Source: Dyadobacter sp. UC 10 (GTDB lineage: Bacteria; Bacteroidota; Bacteroidia; Cytophagales; Spirosomataceae). Taken from it: a stretch of DNA of 64,000 nucleotides. This document shows positions 15,871-24,671 of this stretch, piece by piece (positions within the stretch are counted from its first letter, which is position 1; the number at the start of each line of letters is the position of its first letter). The DNA is taken from positions 2,450,001 through 2,514,000 of the forward strand of contig NZ_VSRN01000001.1 in the NCBI RefSeq assembly GCF_008369915.1, in the 5' to 3' direction. The notes under the pieces are model-generated. The model searched no databases. It was given only the letters and a program-made list of their open reading frames with translations, and was not told the DNA's origin. Both the position numbers and the translations under genes were made by a program.

Positions 15871-18120
15871 CTAATTGAATATGAATGTGGTTAAACCGCC
15901 TCTCGCACCTGAAACCAATTGCTGAACAGCGTCTGACTGATAGTAGTATCCGCAACCGTCGCCTGGGCAGGGCCACCGGTTCAAGGTATCCAGCCCTATC
16001 TTGGTCGCCATCTTAACTACCCGACCCGGGCTATTGGTCTGCCAGGGTTCATTCGACAAATTAGTTGCCCTTTTTATCCATTTATTACCAACAAAGTAGG
16101 ACCATTCATAACCTGCCGCCAGGCTTACGGTCCCATTGTCGCTGATCAGCCAACACCCTGGATTGGCAGGATCGGGCACGATGGATAAGTTCAGTACCTC
16201 TGGAAATCCTGACGATGCTATCTTAGGCGAAACGGCCATTCCTGCACAGCCTCCCGTTTGAGAGACATTGACCAATGCCGATTTTCCACTGACGCAGCCA
16301 TTAAGAGTGACTGTGGCATAGTAGCTTCCGGGTTGGCTTGTGAGATAAGTGGTGCCCGATCCGACCTGAACTTCATTTCGGAACCACGTAATAGTTCCCG
16401 AAAAGTTGGACGCAGTTAAAGTGACACTTTGATTCGTGGCCGGGCAAACGGTATTTCCGGATGTTTTGCTAACGGTGGGTACCGGCGGACTACTGCAATT
16501 CGTGCAATTCAGAGCCTCGCCTTCCCATTTCACACAACTCTTTAAAATCTGGTCAGGAATCGTTTTTCCTGAAAGAAGCGGCAGCCAGTCCCCATGTGTT
16601 CTGTTTCCATTTTTCCAGTAAGCCACCGCACATCCTGATTCCAGGTGCACCACAACCTGATTAGAGGGGGAAGAGCCTATAACCTGCCCCTCAGCGAAAG
16701 TGTAGCCAGAGCATATTACATCATTCCCATTTCCACAATTGTTGGTCTGTGCAATAACAATTGCAGCCGACACCGGGCTTGTGCAACCGTTTAGGGTGCA
16801 AGTGGCAGTATAACTTCCGGCATCATTTCTTGTGATCGTGCTGCCCGTACCAACTTGCACTCCATCCTTGAACCAGATAACATTTCCCGTACAGCCGGTG
16901 GCCGCCAACGTCACAGATTGATTGGACGATGGACAAACAGTAGTACCCGAAGTTTTGCTGATACCCGGGGCAGGAGGCGATATACAACCGGTACAGTTGA
17001 CGGCTTGCCCCTCCCATTTCACGCAACTTTTCAGGATATTGTCGGGGACAGATTTGCCGGTTAACAAAGGTATCCAGTCCTGATGTACTCTATTCCCGTC
17101 CGGCCAGCAAGCTACCGCACACCCGGATTCAAGCCGAATTTTAACCTGATTTGCCCCGGATGACCCAATGATCTGCCCTTCGGAAAAATTGTACCCCGAA
17201 CAGGTTACCGGATTTTCGACGGTCTGTTGTTCAACCACACAGATCCTATCCTGCCTGCAACTTCCTCCGCCGGTACCGGCAATCCGGATCGTATTATTGC
17301 CTGCCGCGAGTGCGACAGTGAAGGCCTGTTCGGCGAAAACAATATTCCAGGCCCCGGAATTGGGCAGGTTAAGATTTTGCTCATTGGCACCGTTGACTTT
17401 GACATTAATATTCGGTGGCGAGGATGAATAGTACCGGAGCGTTACCTTGTAAGTGCCTGAGCTGGGCACTCCTGATAATACATAGTCGACATAATGATTG
17501 GTTGCGTTTTCGGTACCCCTTGTTTTCCCATTGGAAGCCGTTGGGTCATCGGTTATCATTCCGGTTGCACCCTGCATGGATTCGGACTCGAAACATTGAC
17601 TGTATCCTGAAATCGCAGCTACCCGACTTTCATTGAAATCCGTTATTAACTTCATTTTCAAGCTCCCCCGATACAGGAACCTGCCAGTTTCCGAAGAATA
17701 TTTTGTACCTCTTAACAAAATAAAATTTGCCTCGTCCGAAAAATTCTTAAACTTTCCTCTCAGCACATAATGTGCCTCCGTTCGCTTCCTATCGAGTTTT
17801 TCGCCTATATAATCATGGTAATTGCCTCCTGTTTGCTCAAAATTTTCAGGACATGCGAGCCTTATATTAAAATTTGCGTCTAAAAGTGTAGTTGCAAGTG
17901 ACGCAGCGGGTATTGGCCTGAGGACACATTTAATCGTTATTTCAAATTCCTCCCCTATTGACACTGCCGCTTTGTCAACAGATATAGAAAAAGAAACCGG
18001 GTCAATATCCGCTTCACCGGTGTTGTCGTGAGAGGCAGCTTGTGCAGCACTTAATGTCATTAAGAATACAAACAGATTCGTAACCCATTGTAATGTTTTA
18101 CTGATAGTGGTGATTTTCAT
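15871..18120 (-). CDS. Secreted modular protein with CBM6-like domain and duplicated Cys-rich/Ig-like modules
   Basis: 749 residues. Signal peptide to about residue 28 (SAAQAAS). Residues about 40-160 form a beta domain; 170-297 resemble a CBM6/35 carbohydrate-binding module (CFESESMQGA..., HYVDYVLSGVPSSGTYKVTLRYYS, AAGNNTIRIAGTGG). Then a unit repeats at a 163-residue period: a Cys-rich piece (307-379 and 470-542, with CSGY-F-EGQ-IGSS and KSCVKWEG-A-NCT-C) plus an Ig/PKD-like piece ending in GSY-AT-TLNGC. A final unique part is 627-749. No sorting domain is seen. It is upstream of the 507-residue gene in the same transcript; a carbohydrate-binding or adhesive role is inferred. Confidence 0.8.
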   Translation of the reverse strand: MKITTISKTLQWVTNLFVFLMTLSAAQAASHDNTGEADIDPVSFSISVDKAAVSIGEEFEITIKCVLRPIPAASLATTLLDANFNIRLACPENFEQTGGNYHDYIGEKLDRKRTEAHYVLRGKFKNFSDEANFILLRGTKYSSETGRFLYRGSLKMKLITDFNESRVAAISGYSQCFESESMQGATGMITDDPTASNGKTRGTENATNHYVDYVLSGVPSSGTYKVTLRYYSSSPPNINVKVNGANEQNLNLPNSGAWNIVFAEQAFTVALAAGNNTIRIAGTGGGSCRQDRICVVEQQTVENPVTCSGYNFSEGQIIGSSGANQVKIRLESGCAVACWPDGNRVHQDWIPLLTGKSVPDNILKSCVKWEGQAVNCTGCISPPAPGISKTSGTTVCPSSNQSVTLAATGCTGNVIWFKDGVQVGTGSTITRNDAGSYTATCTLNGCTSPVSAAIVIAQTNNCGNGNDVICSGYTFAEGQVIGSSPSNQVVVHLESGCAVAYWKNGNRTHGDWLPLLSGKTIPDQILKSCVKWEGEALNCTNCSSPPVPTVSKTSGNTVCPATNQSVTLTASNFSGTITWFRNEVQVGSGTTYLTSQPGSYYATVTLNGCVSGKSALVNVSQTGGCAGMAVSPKIASSGFPEVLNLSIVPDPANPGCWLISDNGTVSLAAGYEWSYFVGNKWIKRATNLSNEPWQTNSPGRVVKMATKIGLDTLNRWPCPGDGCGYYYQSDAVQQLVSGARGGLTTFIFN
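16243..17202 (-). repeat. Internal tandem duplication in the secreted modular protein
   Basis: Two in-frame copies of a roughly 160-codon unit (16723-17202 and 16243-16713). Shared residues include CSGY, EGQ-IGSS, LESGCAVA-W--GNR-H-DW-PLL-GK, KSCVKWEG, and PP-P--SKTSG-TVCP--NQSVTL. Confidence 0.85.
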
Positions 18121-18187
18121 TTTAGCACATATTTAGATGAAGAGCCGTAAAATTACTTTCATCCGATTTGTATTAAATGTAAATCCT

Positions 18188-18231
18188 TACCTCAAAATAA
18201 AGGGTATTAATACCTCATTTTCTGAGGTATT
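18188..18231. promoter_or_regulatory. Putative operator: TACCTCA repeats with a 9-bp inverted repeat
   Basis: AATACCTCA (18209-18217) and TGAGGTATT (18223-18231) are exact inverted repeats around a 5-nt spacer; a further TACCTCA lies at 18188-18194. The set sits 68-111 bp before the secreted operon and about 120-160 bp before the divergent LuxR-type gene. No T-run follows, so a protein-binding site is likelier than a terminator. Confidence 0.5.
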
Positions 18232-18350
18232 GTGAATTAATAATATACAAATAGATTTACAGGAAAATGAGTTGATATCGCTGACATAACCTTAACCGAA
18301 TATTACACAACTTTATATCATCAGTACTAATACTTTACACATTACTATTT

Positions 18351-18653
18351 ATGATCTTAAATTCTGACCCTGCTCCCATCAGTTCCGATTTTATATCGGA
18401 ACCAACCTACCCGATTTTCTATCATAGGCTTTTCAAATTAACAATGCGCGAATGGAGCGTATTGCTTCTGATTGGCGATGGTTTAACGACAAGCGAAATC
18501 GCTGAGCATTTATTCGTCGAACCAAAGAGTATTGCAAATTACAAAGGCAGGATAAGAATGAAATTAAAGCTAACCGGCCAGAATTCATTGTTCGTTTTTA
18601 GCTTTTCCAATAAAGAACATTTAAATAAAATACATCAAATGCTGCAACCCTGA
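18351..18653 (+). CDS. Stand-alone LuxR-type HTH regulator
   Basis: 100 residues, essentially one LuxR/GerE helix-turn-helix at about residues 30-72 (LTMREWSVLLLIGDGLTTSEIAEHLF, then VEPKSIANYKGRIRMKLKL) with short flanks; there is no receiver or ligand domain. In Bacteroidota such short LuxR proteins occur next to outer-membrane or secreted systems and may need a partner. It is divergent to the secreted two-gene operon, with the TACCTCA palindrome between them, and the multi-pass membrane gene follows 81 bp downstream on the same strand. A regulator of the flanking genes is the simplest idea; it is unproven. Confidence 0.8.
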   Translation: MILNSDPAPISSDFISEPTYPIFYHRLFKLTMREWSVLLLIGDGLTTSEIAEHLFVEPKSIANYKGRIRMKLKLTGQNSLFVFSFSNKEHLNKIHQMLQP

Positions 18654-18734
18654 TTACAGCTATCCAATCTATTTTTTTCAAACCAGCTGGTAAAAATTTG
18701 CTGGTATTTACAATTTTTTCACACACTATTCAAA

Positions 18735-20225
18735 ATGACTTCCGGAAATCTGCGCAAACTAACATTGGTATATCTATTACTACCGAACCTGTTGTTTTTG
18801 ATATACTGGGTAAAACCCTCCATTGCATTCCTGTTCATGCCAGCCTTACTTTTTCTGACCTTTACCAATTGCAAAGAATATCCTGGTACTGATTGGCTTT
18901 TTATGTGCGATATCATAAAAATTTGCACTATGGCACTTGCATTGTCAGTCCTTTCCGGAATTGGTGGACTCTGTTATCAAACCGATGACCATTGGGGCCA
19001 CAATGTGAAACTATTCGAGTTGTTTACCAGTCCCTGGCCACTACATAGTCCTGCCAACGGACCTGTCATTTCCTATTATTTTGGCTACTATGTTGTTCCA
19101 GCGCTATTTTTCAAATTGACCGGACATATCCAGGTCGGTGTCATGGTAATATGGACTGCGGCAGGTTTTGCGATAGGCATGGCATGGATCTACCTTGTGC
19201 TGAACAAAAAATTGCTGTTGGTATTCCTTACATTATGCGTAGGTGATTTTCCCAGAGTGCTCCGTTGCTTTTTAAGCTTCTTCCATATCAGGCTATACGA
19301 GTTTGGCGACTTTGGAGTAGAGCATTGGTCGGTTCTTGAAAATATTTTCTGGGCACCCAACCAGGTGATTCCCGCGTTGATCATTGGGGGAATGATCATG
19401 CATAGCATCCGTAATAAGCATGAGATTGAAAGATTATATTTTCCGTTATCGCTAACATTCTGGTGGGCGGTTTTCCCTACTTTTTTTGGATGTATATTCC
19501 TGGCATTTATAACCATTAAAAAATCAAATAATCTTTTAGGAAAGGTATTTTCATTTTCATACTTAAAGAATGTGTATTTGCCGGGACTGTATATGCTTTT
19601 GATGATCCTGTTCTTCTCATCACACAAATCCACGCCTGTTTCGGGGTACTTATGGAAATTCAGCGATTCGGGAATTGATTATGCTATTGAATACATATCC
19701 AATATATTACTCAATACCGCCATCTTCATATTTACATATTTGACTCTAATCAAATTGAATCGTCCAAAATTATCTTCTTTTACATTTCTGATTGCACTGC
19801 TCATTATTGTAATTTCCGCTTTGTACAGGCTCGGCAAAGCAAACGATATATTGACGCGTGGAATGATGCCGGTATTTATCGTTGCAGGAATTCATTTACT
19901 TTTTCCGCTTTCCGTAAATCGAAAATATTTAAATATAGAACGATCGAAAACAGGGCATTTGTTGGCCTTGGTGATTGTTCTATTTTCTATCACTTCCATA
20001 TTTGGCATCAGCAGGATAGGAAGAGCATTACATTATAATCAAATTACTGCAACATTATTTCCGGACAGAATCAAATTTGCACCACTACCGTATGACCAAT
20101 ATAAAAATATTCACGATGTGTTAGTCGACAGATGGTCTGAATTGGAAGCAAGACAATATATGGGCGATATACAGTCCTTTTATCAAAAAAAAATAGCCCC
20201 GGAAAACCCGGAGCTACCTGAATGA
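18735..20225 (+). CDS. Multi-pass membrane protein, unknown function
   Basis: 496 residues with about 11-12 hydrophobic helices and a short C-terminal soluble tail. A loop after the second or third helix carries QTDDHWGHN, and GPVISYYFGYYVVPALF, NQVIPALIIGG and MMPVFIVAGIHLLFP lie further on. The fold pattern is GT-C-like or polymerase-like (acidic and His residues in the first periplasmic loop), but I cannot assign a family. It follows the LuxR-type gene on the same strand. Its last codons (KKIAPENPELPE) coincide with the terminator of the convergent esterase gene, so its coding end has a second constraint. Confidence 0.7.
   Translation: MTSGNLRKLTLVYLLLPNLLFLIYWVKPSIAFLFMPALLFLTFTNCKEYPGTDWLFMCDIIKICTMALALSVLSGIGGLCYQTDDHWGHNVKLFELFTSPWPLHSPANGPVISYYFGYYVVPALFFKLTGHIQVGVMVIWTAAGFAIGMAWIYLVLNKKLLLVFLTLCVGDFPRVLRCFLSFFHIRLYEFGDFGVEHWSVLENIFWAPNQVIPALIIGGMIMHSIRNKHEIERLYFPLSLTFWWAVFPTFFGCIFLAFITIKKSNNLLGKVFSFSYLKNVYLPGLYMLLMILFFSSHKSTPVSGYLWKFSDSGIDYAIEYISNILLNTAIFIFTYLTLIKLNRPKLSSFTFLIALLIIVISALYRLGKANDILTRGMMPVFIVAGIHLLFPLSVNRKYLNIERSKTGHLLALVIVLFSITSIFGISRIGRALHYNQITATLFPDRIKFAPLPYDQYKNIHDVLVDRWSELEARQYMGDIQSFYQKKIAPENPELPE
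20184..20216 (-). terminator. Intrinsic terminator of the T9SS esterase gene, inside the convergent coding end
   Basis: Read on the minus strand: TAGCTCCGGG, TTTT loop, CCGGGGCTA, then TTTTTTTTTG. It starts 36 bp past the esterase stop codon and lies wholly within the last codons of the plus-strand membrane gene (stop at 20223-20225). Confidence 0.85.
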
Positions 20226-20251
20226 CGAAGGCTACTATACGTAACTGAATT

Positions 20252-22264
20252 TTATTGTTTAACAATTTGCTGGCTGATCACATTGCCGTCAGTCTGTTTT
20301 ACTGACAAAACGTATAGTCCCGCAGGTAGAAACGATACGCGAACCTGGTATTGCTTTTCAGATTTCAATACAGCTGAAGTTATAATTTGTCCTGCGGCAT
20401 TCGAGAGCGACACTGTCCCGCTCACTGGATTTTTGAATTCTACACTTAAAAAATCGGAAACCGGATTCGGGTACACCTTCCAGAACAGCGCCTTTCCGGA
20501 AGGTTCAACGGATAGTAAAGGAAGCATTTTTACGGACGTAACCTTCGCATTTGACTGCGATTTTGTACTAAAAGCCTGAATCCGATAACTGTACGTCTCA
20601 TCTGGCGCCACGCTTTTATCTTCGTAAGAGAGCGCTTTTCCATCGTAATCTTCAACCAGCTCAAAGTCGGTATCTTCCGGCCCTTTCCGTTCCAGAATGA
20701 AGGTCTCCGCCCCAGCCGACTGCCACGAAACCAGCACAGTTGCCACATCCGATTCTTTTGCTTCAAAAACCGGGAATGTCAATGCATCCGCAATGGCGAT
20801 TTCCTGGAACGAAAATGCGCCCAGTCCCCTGCTGTTTTTCAGGAAAGGGCCGTGATAGGTATCTACTTTTTCACCTTTGTAAGCCGGCAAATAGGTCAGC
20901 TTTTTCGCCTCCGAAGTTTTGCTCAGCTTCAAGGTGACAATGTTCCCGCTGGCTGTACCGGAAGCAAGGTCCGCTGGCTTGGTTTCATCGCCATCAAAGA
21001 AAAAGACTTCTTTAAGACCCTTCAGGAATTTCTTTCCGCCGACTTCTTCTACAAGCGTGTCCTTCGGCCAGAACAAACGTTGTCCAGCTTCAAAATAAAG
21101 CTTGATTTCATCCTTTTTGTCGGAAGTATAAAACACCTTTTGTACATCCGGACATGCTACATTGCTGGTATCGGCAGAGCCATAGAACATAGGCTGTATA
21201 AATTGAAAAAACCTTCTGCCAAGCTCCTGATATCCGGCTAAACTATAATGGATCCCGTCAAATCCCGGCAGACCATTCACATTGAAGTGATCGGTTTTAG
21301 GATAAATATATTTGGTCTTCCTCTGAAATTCACGGATTGTGCCCGCTACATAAAATGGATTGAACAATACAGGAATTTGTACAACAATATAGTTCTCAAC
21401 CTCAGGATAATCCGTTTGCCAGTATTTGAAAAGCTTGTCATACTGCTGCTCATAGTTCCGGATATCCTCAAGTGCCTCTTGCTCGCCCTGATACCAGAAA
21501 AACGCCCGGATCCTCTTAGGCCTTGCAGATTTGATTCTGCGATAAAGTAACCCGTATAAGGTAGCCGAAGCAGGATCCTGTTCATTCCTGTCGACGTGGT
21601 ACGAAATATAAGAACCGGGTAAGGCGCCATTGATCACACAGGTCGGAATACTGTCCTTTTCAAGTATTCGTCTTTGAAGCTCCACTCCCCACGCGCCTGC
21701 GTAAGGCCATGACCACGAAGAGGCAATCCACAAAGTATCGCCAATTCCAACCGACGGGTCTGTATCTGGAATACGGGCAATTGTGCGCGCATACTTGTTG
21801 GTCCAATTCCCGAAGTGTGTTGCGGCAGCATTGGATTGTCCGCTGATCACATAAAAATCCCCGGCCACCACATTCGTTCGTTTTACGACCAGTACCGAAT
21901 CACCTGATTTGCAGGCATAAACCTCAAAATCATAGTCAGCCATTTCAGCTTTGATCTTAGGTGTCATCTCAAAGTTGGCAAAGCTTTGTTCACCGTAGTC
22001 CAGCGTATCCTTGAGATATGCGAATCGTTTCGTGTTTCGGAAAGTGACGACAGACATATATTCCCAGCCTTTTGCTTCAATCCGACCCGCAATCTGAACT
22101 TCGGCCGTGTTATCGTCTTCCCTGGCATAGAGCTGCATATCCTTGGGAAGCTTATTAAATGCGACTGCAAAAAACCGCTGACTGTATGCTGTCTTGCCGC
22201 ATAGTAATGAGATCAGGATCAGCAAATAAAGAGAATGCTTACGCGTAAACTTCATTTCATTCAA
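20252..22264 (-). CDS. T9SS-secreted sialate O-acetylesterase-like (SASA/DUF303) protein
   Basis: 670 residues. Signal peptide 1-28 (LLCGKTAYSQ). The SGNH-type esterase domain covers about 140-370: YVISGQSNAA with the nucleophile Ser in GQSN (142-145), FFWYQGEQEA, and the Asp/His pair in GFDGIHYSLAG (about residue 348-358). A fibronectin-III-like section follows (about 500-590), then a type A T9SS sorting domain from VYPNPVSDF (about 599) to the C-terminus. It would remove acetyl groups from sialic acids or other acetylated glycans at the cell surface or outside. It stands alone with its own terminator. Confidence 0.85.
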   Translation of the reverse strand: MNEMKFTRKHSLYLLILISLLCGKTAYSQRFFAVAFNKLPKDMQLYAREDDNTAEVQIAGRIEAKGWEYMSVVTFRNTKRFAYLKDTLDYGEQSFANFEMTPKIKAEMADYDFEVYACKSGDSVLVVKRTNVVAGDFYVISGQSNAAATHFGNWTNKYARTIARIPDTDPSVGIGDTLWIASSWSWPYAGAWGVELQRRILEKDSIPTCVINGALPGSYISYHVDRNEQDPASATLYGLLYRRIKSARPKRIRAFFWYQGEQEALEDIRNYEQQYDKLFKYWQTDYPEVENYIVVQIPVLFNPFYVAGTIREFQRKTKYIYPKTDHFNVNGLPGFDGIHYSLAGYQELGRRFFQFIQPMFYGSADTSNVACPDVQKVFYTSDKKDEIKLYFEAGQRLFWPKDTLVEEVGGKKFLKGLKEVFFFDGDETKPADLASGTASGNIVTLKLSKTSEAKKLTYLPAYKGEKVDTYHGPFLKNSRGLGAFSFQEIAIADALTFPVFEAKESDVATVLVSWQSAGAETFILERKGPEDTDFELVEDYDGKALSYEDKSVAPDETYSYRIQAFSTKSQSNAKVTSVKMLPLLSVEPSGKALFWKVYPNPVSDFLSVEFKNPVSGTVSLSNAAGQIITSAVLKSEKQYQVRVSFLPAGLYVLSVKQTDGNVISQQIVKQ

Positions 22265-22310
22265 AAACTTTTACGATTCTAAAATGTATTCTTAACGAAT
22301 AAATATATTG

Positions 22311-23540
22311 TTATTGTTTTGTATCCATGGCAGGTTCGCTGGCCGCATCGGGCCTGGAAAGTGCCCAATGCTCGTCAAACATTGCCAGGAACCATAAAGC
22401 CATGATTACCGGCAGGGAATATTTATCCCATGACAATTGCGCTTTACCCAGCAGCAAAACATTGAAGGCTACCATCCAGCTCGCCAGATTGAACCGCGGA
22501 GAAAAGAACCGCATCAGGGTGATCAGCGCCAGAAGTCCGAAGCAAATTTGCTTCAACAAACCGCTTATACCGAGTGTCATGAAAGCCTGATCGATATAAC
22601 CCAAGTAAGGCCACGTGAAATATGGATTATATGCTTGCTTTGCGGGAAAGAAAAAAACAATTAACCCAACCAGGATTACAAAGCCGATAAATGATTTAGG
22701 AAAAAGCCTCGGAAAGCTGACCAGGTAACGCAGCTTGCCGGTGATCAGCATTTCGGGGATTACATAGTAAACTGCTATTACCACTGACGCATAGAGCAAA
22801 TAGCCAGGATTGTATTGCACCAGTTTGTCGGAATCATAATGCTGCTCGGCCATAACCGCCGCGGGCGCCGGGCCTTTCCATAACAGAATCCACGGTACAA
22901 TACTCAAAACAGCAATTGCATAAAAGATCCAGCTTCTTTCAGAAAAAATCCGTTTGAAAAACAAACCAATGCCGGAAGTTCTTTTCAAGTGCTCAAAAAG
23001 TTCGTAAGCTGCCACTGCTGCCGGAAAGGCCAGCATATATTGTCGGCAGCATACAGCTGCCGCGAACAACAACATCCCTGCCCAATGCTCGCGTTTCAGA
23101 TAAGCCACGATCCCTGCCAACACGAAAAACATGGCGAAAATGTCGGTGTAATAGTAGATGCTCACGAGGTAATAATTGGGAAACAGCAGCAAGCCCGCGA
23201 GACAAAGCCAGAAACGCCTGCTCCGCCCGGGGCTGTTCCACACAAAAAGCATAAGCAATGCAAAACTTGTAAATGCAGTCAGCAGACGCAGTACCTGGAT
23301 ATTTTCACCAAATAACTTAACCACCCAGCCACCCAGAATGAAGGGAATGGGCGTATTAAGCTCGTTATAACTTTTAAGAAGTTCAATAGAAGGGAGCGGC
23401 TCGGTGCTGAAAAGAATGGCGGCTGGCAGATAGTGGAACTCGTCCTGATACAAGCCCATTGTAAACCTATCCTTTATAAAAAAAACCGCGACAAAAACTA
23501 AAGCTAGAAATATTGAAACGTACAGTTTTCTTGAATTCAT
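22311..23540 (-). CDS. GT-C-type membrane glycosyltransferase-like protein
   Basis: 409 residues with about 10 hydrophobic helices. The first lumenal loop has the acidic pair of GT-C enzymes (YQDEFHYLP, Asp33/Glu34) followed by LNTPIPFILGGWV, which resembles the layout of ALG10/DIE2-like glucosyltransferases; the exact family is uncertain. It would use a lipid-linked sugar donor at the outer face of the inner membrane. Its start is only three bases after the stop of murB (23544-23546) on the same strand, so it is probably translated from a murB message, but no functional link to peptidoglycan is established. Confidence 0.7.
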   Translation of the reverse strand: MNSRKLYVSIFLALVFVAVFFIKDRFTMGLYQDEFHYLPAAILFSTEPLPSIELLKSYNELNTPIPFILGGWVVKLFGENIQVLRLLTAFTSFALLMLFVWNSPGRSRRFWLCLAGLLLFPNYYLVSIYYYTDIFAMFFVLAGIVAYLKREHWAGMLLFAAAVCCRQYMLAFPAAVAAYELFEHLKRTSGIGLFFKRIFSERSWIFYAIAVLSIVPWILLWKGPAPAAVMAEQHYDSDKLVQYNPGYLLYASVVIAVYYVIPEMLITGKLRYLVSFPRLFPKSFIGFVILVGLIVFFFPAKQAYNPYFTWPYLGYIDQAFMTLGISGLLKQICFGLLALITLMRFFSPRFNLASWMVAFNVLLLGKAQLSWDKYSLPVIMALWFLAMFDEHWALSRPDAASEPAMDTKQ

Positions 23541-23543
23541 AGA

Positions 23544-24560
23544 TCAAATGAAATTAACCTCCGCGTTTAAGGCGATCCCAAATTTAGTCTTTACAGAGTC
23601 TTGAATACGCTCAGACAATGCTTTGATTTCGTGACCGGTCCCACCTCCGTAATTGACCAGTACCAGCGCCTGCTTTTCGTGGACACCAACATTTCCCTGC
23701 CGGTACCCTTTCCAGCCTGCCTGCTCGATCAGCCAGCCCGCCGGTACCTTCATAACTTCATCGTTAACGGGATAACCAGGGAGTTGGGAATAACTCTTTT
23801 TCAATTTTTCAAACACTGCAGCCGAAATTTCCGGGTTTTTGAAAAAACTGCCGGCATTGCCGATTTTTGCCGGATCGGGAAGTTTGCTTCGCCGGATCTG
23901 CATGATCGCCTCACTCACATCGCGGATGGTCGGATCCGTCACATTCATTTCGAGCAGCGTTTTCTGCACATCGCCGTATCCTACGTTAAGACCTGGCTTT
24001 TTAGATAAAATGAAAGTGACGCCCGTGATAATATATTGGCCTTTTGCTTCCTTTTTAAAAATGCTCTCCCGGTACCCAAAGCGGCATTCTTCTTTCGAAA
24101 ATAACCGCGTTTCTCCAGATTCTATTGATACCGCTTCAACAGATTCAATGACATTTTTTACCTCAACACCATAAGCGCCAATATTTTGCATAGGCGCGGC
24201 GCCTACGCTTCCCGGAATCAGGGAGAGATTTTCCACGCCCGCGTATCCGTGATCCACACAGTACATCACGAATGCATGCCAGCTTTCGCCGCCGCCGACT
24301 TTCAGCCGGATATAGGTTTCATCTTCGCTTATCTTCTCAATTCCTGTTAGCTGCGGGTGAATTACCAGTGCGTCTATATTTTGGGTAAATAAAATATTAC
24401 TGCCGCCGCCGAGAATAAATTTTGGCTTTTGTTTCCACTCCGGGTCAGTCAGAATTGACTTTAATTCCGTTAAAGAGGTAACCTCCGCAAAATAGCTCGC
24501 CGTCGACTCGAGGCCGAAAGTATTGTAATTGCGAAGCGGGTAATTGGCTTGAATTTGCAT
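23544..24560 (-). CDS. murB: UDP-N-acetylenolpyruvoylglucosamine reductase
   Basis: 338 residues, complete. The FAD-binding domain shows PLRNYNTFGL (8-17), GGGSNILF (51-58), and LIPGSVGAAPMQNIGAYG (near 125-142). The catalytic Ser lies in GNAGSFFKNP and the C-terminal Glu in ALNAEVNF. It reduces UDP-GlcNAc-enolpyruvate to UDP-MurNAc with NADPH in the cytoplasm, an essential step of peptidoglycan synthesis. It is followed directly by the GT-C-like gene (three-base gap) and is divergent to the SPOR lipoprotein gene at 24672. Confidence 0.96.
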   Translation of the reverse strand: MQIQANYPLRNYNTFGLESTASYFAEVTSLTELKSILTDPEWKQKPKFILGGGSNILFTQNIDALVIHPQLTGIEKISEDETYIRLKVGGGESWHAFVMYCVDHGYAGVENLSLIPGSVGAAPMQNIGAYGVEVKNVIESVEAVSIESGETRLFSKEECRFGYRESIFKKEAKGQYIITGVTFILSKKPGLNVGYGDVQKTLLEMNVTDPTIRDVSEAIMQIRRSKLPDPAKIGNAGSFFKNPEISAAVFEKLKKSYSQLPGYPVNDEVMKVPAGWLIEQAGWKGYRQGNVGVHEKQALVLVNYGGGTGHEIKALSERIQDSVKTKFGIALNAEVNFI

Positions 24561-24671
24561 TGATAATGTGAATAACGAAGGTAAAGTTAGGTATTACATT
24601 CAAAACTAAGTGGTATGGCGATTCATCCTTTTTTGCTTAAGTTTGCAGGTTCAGTAACCATTATTGGCTAT

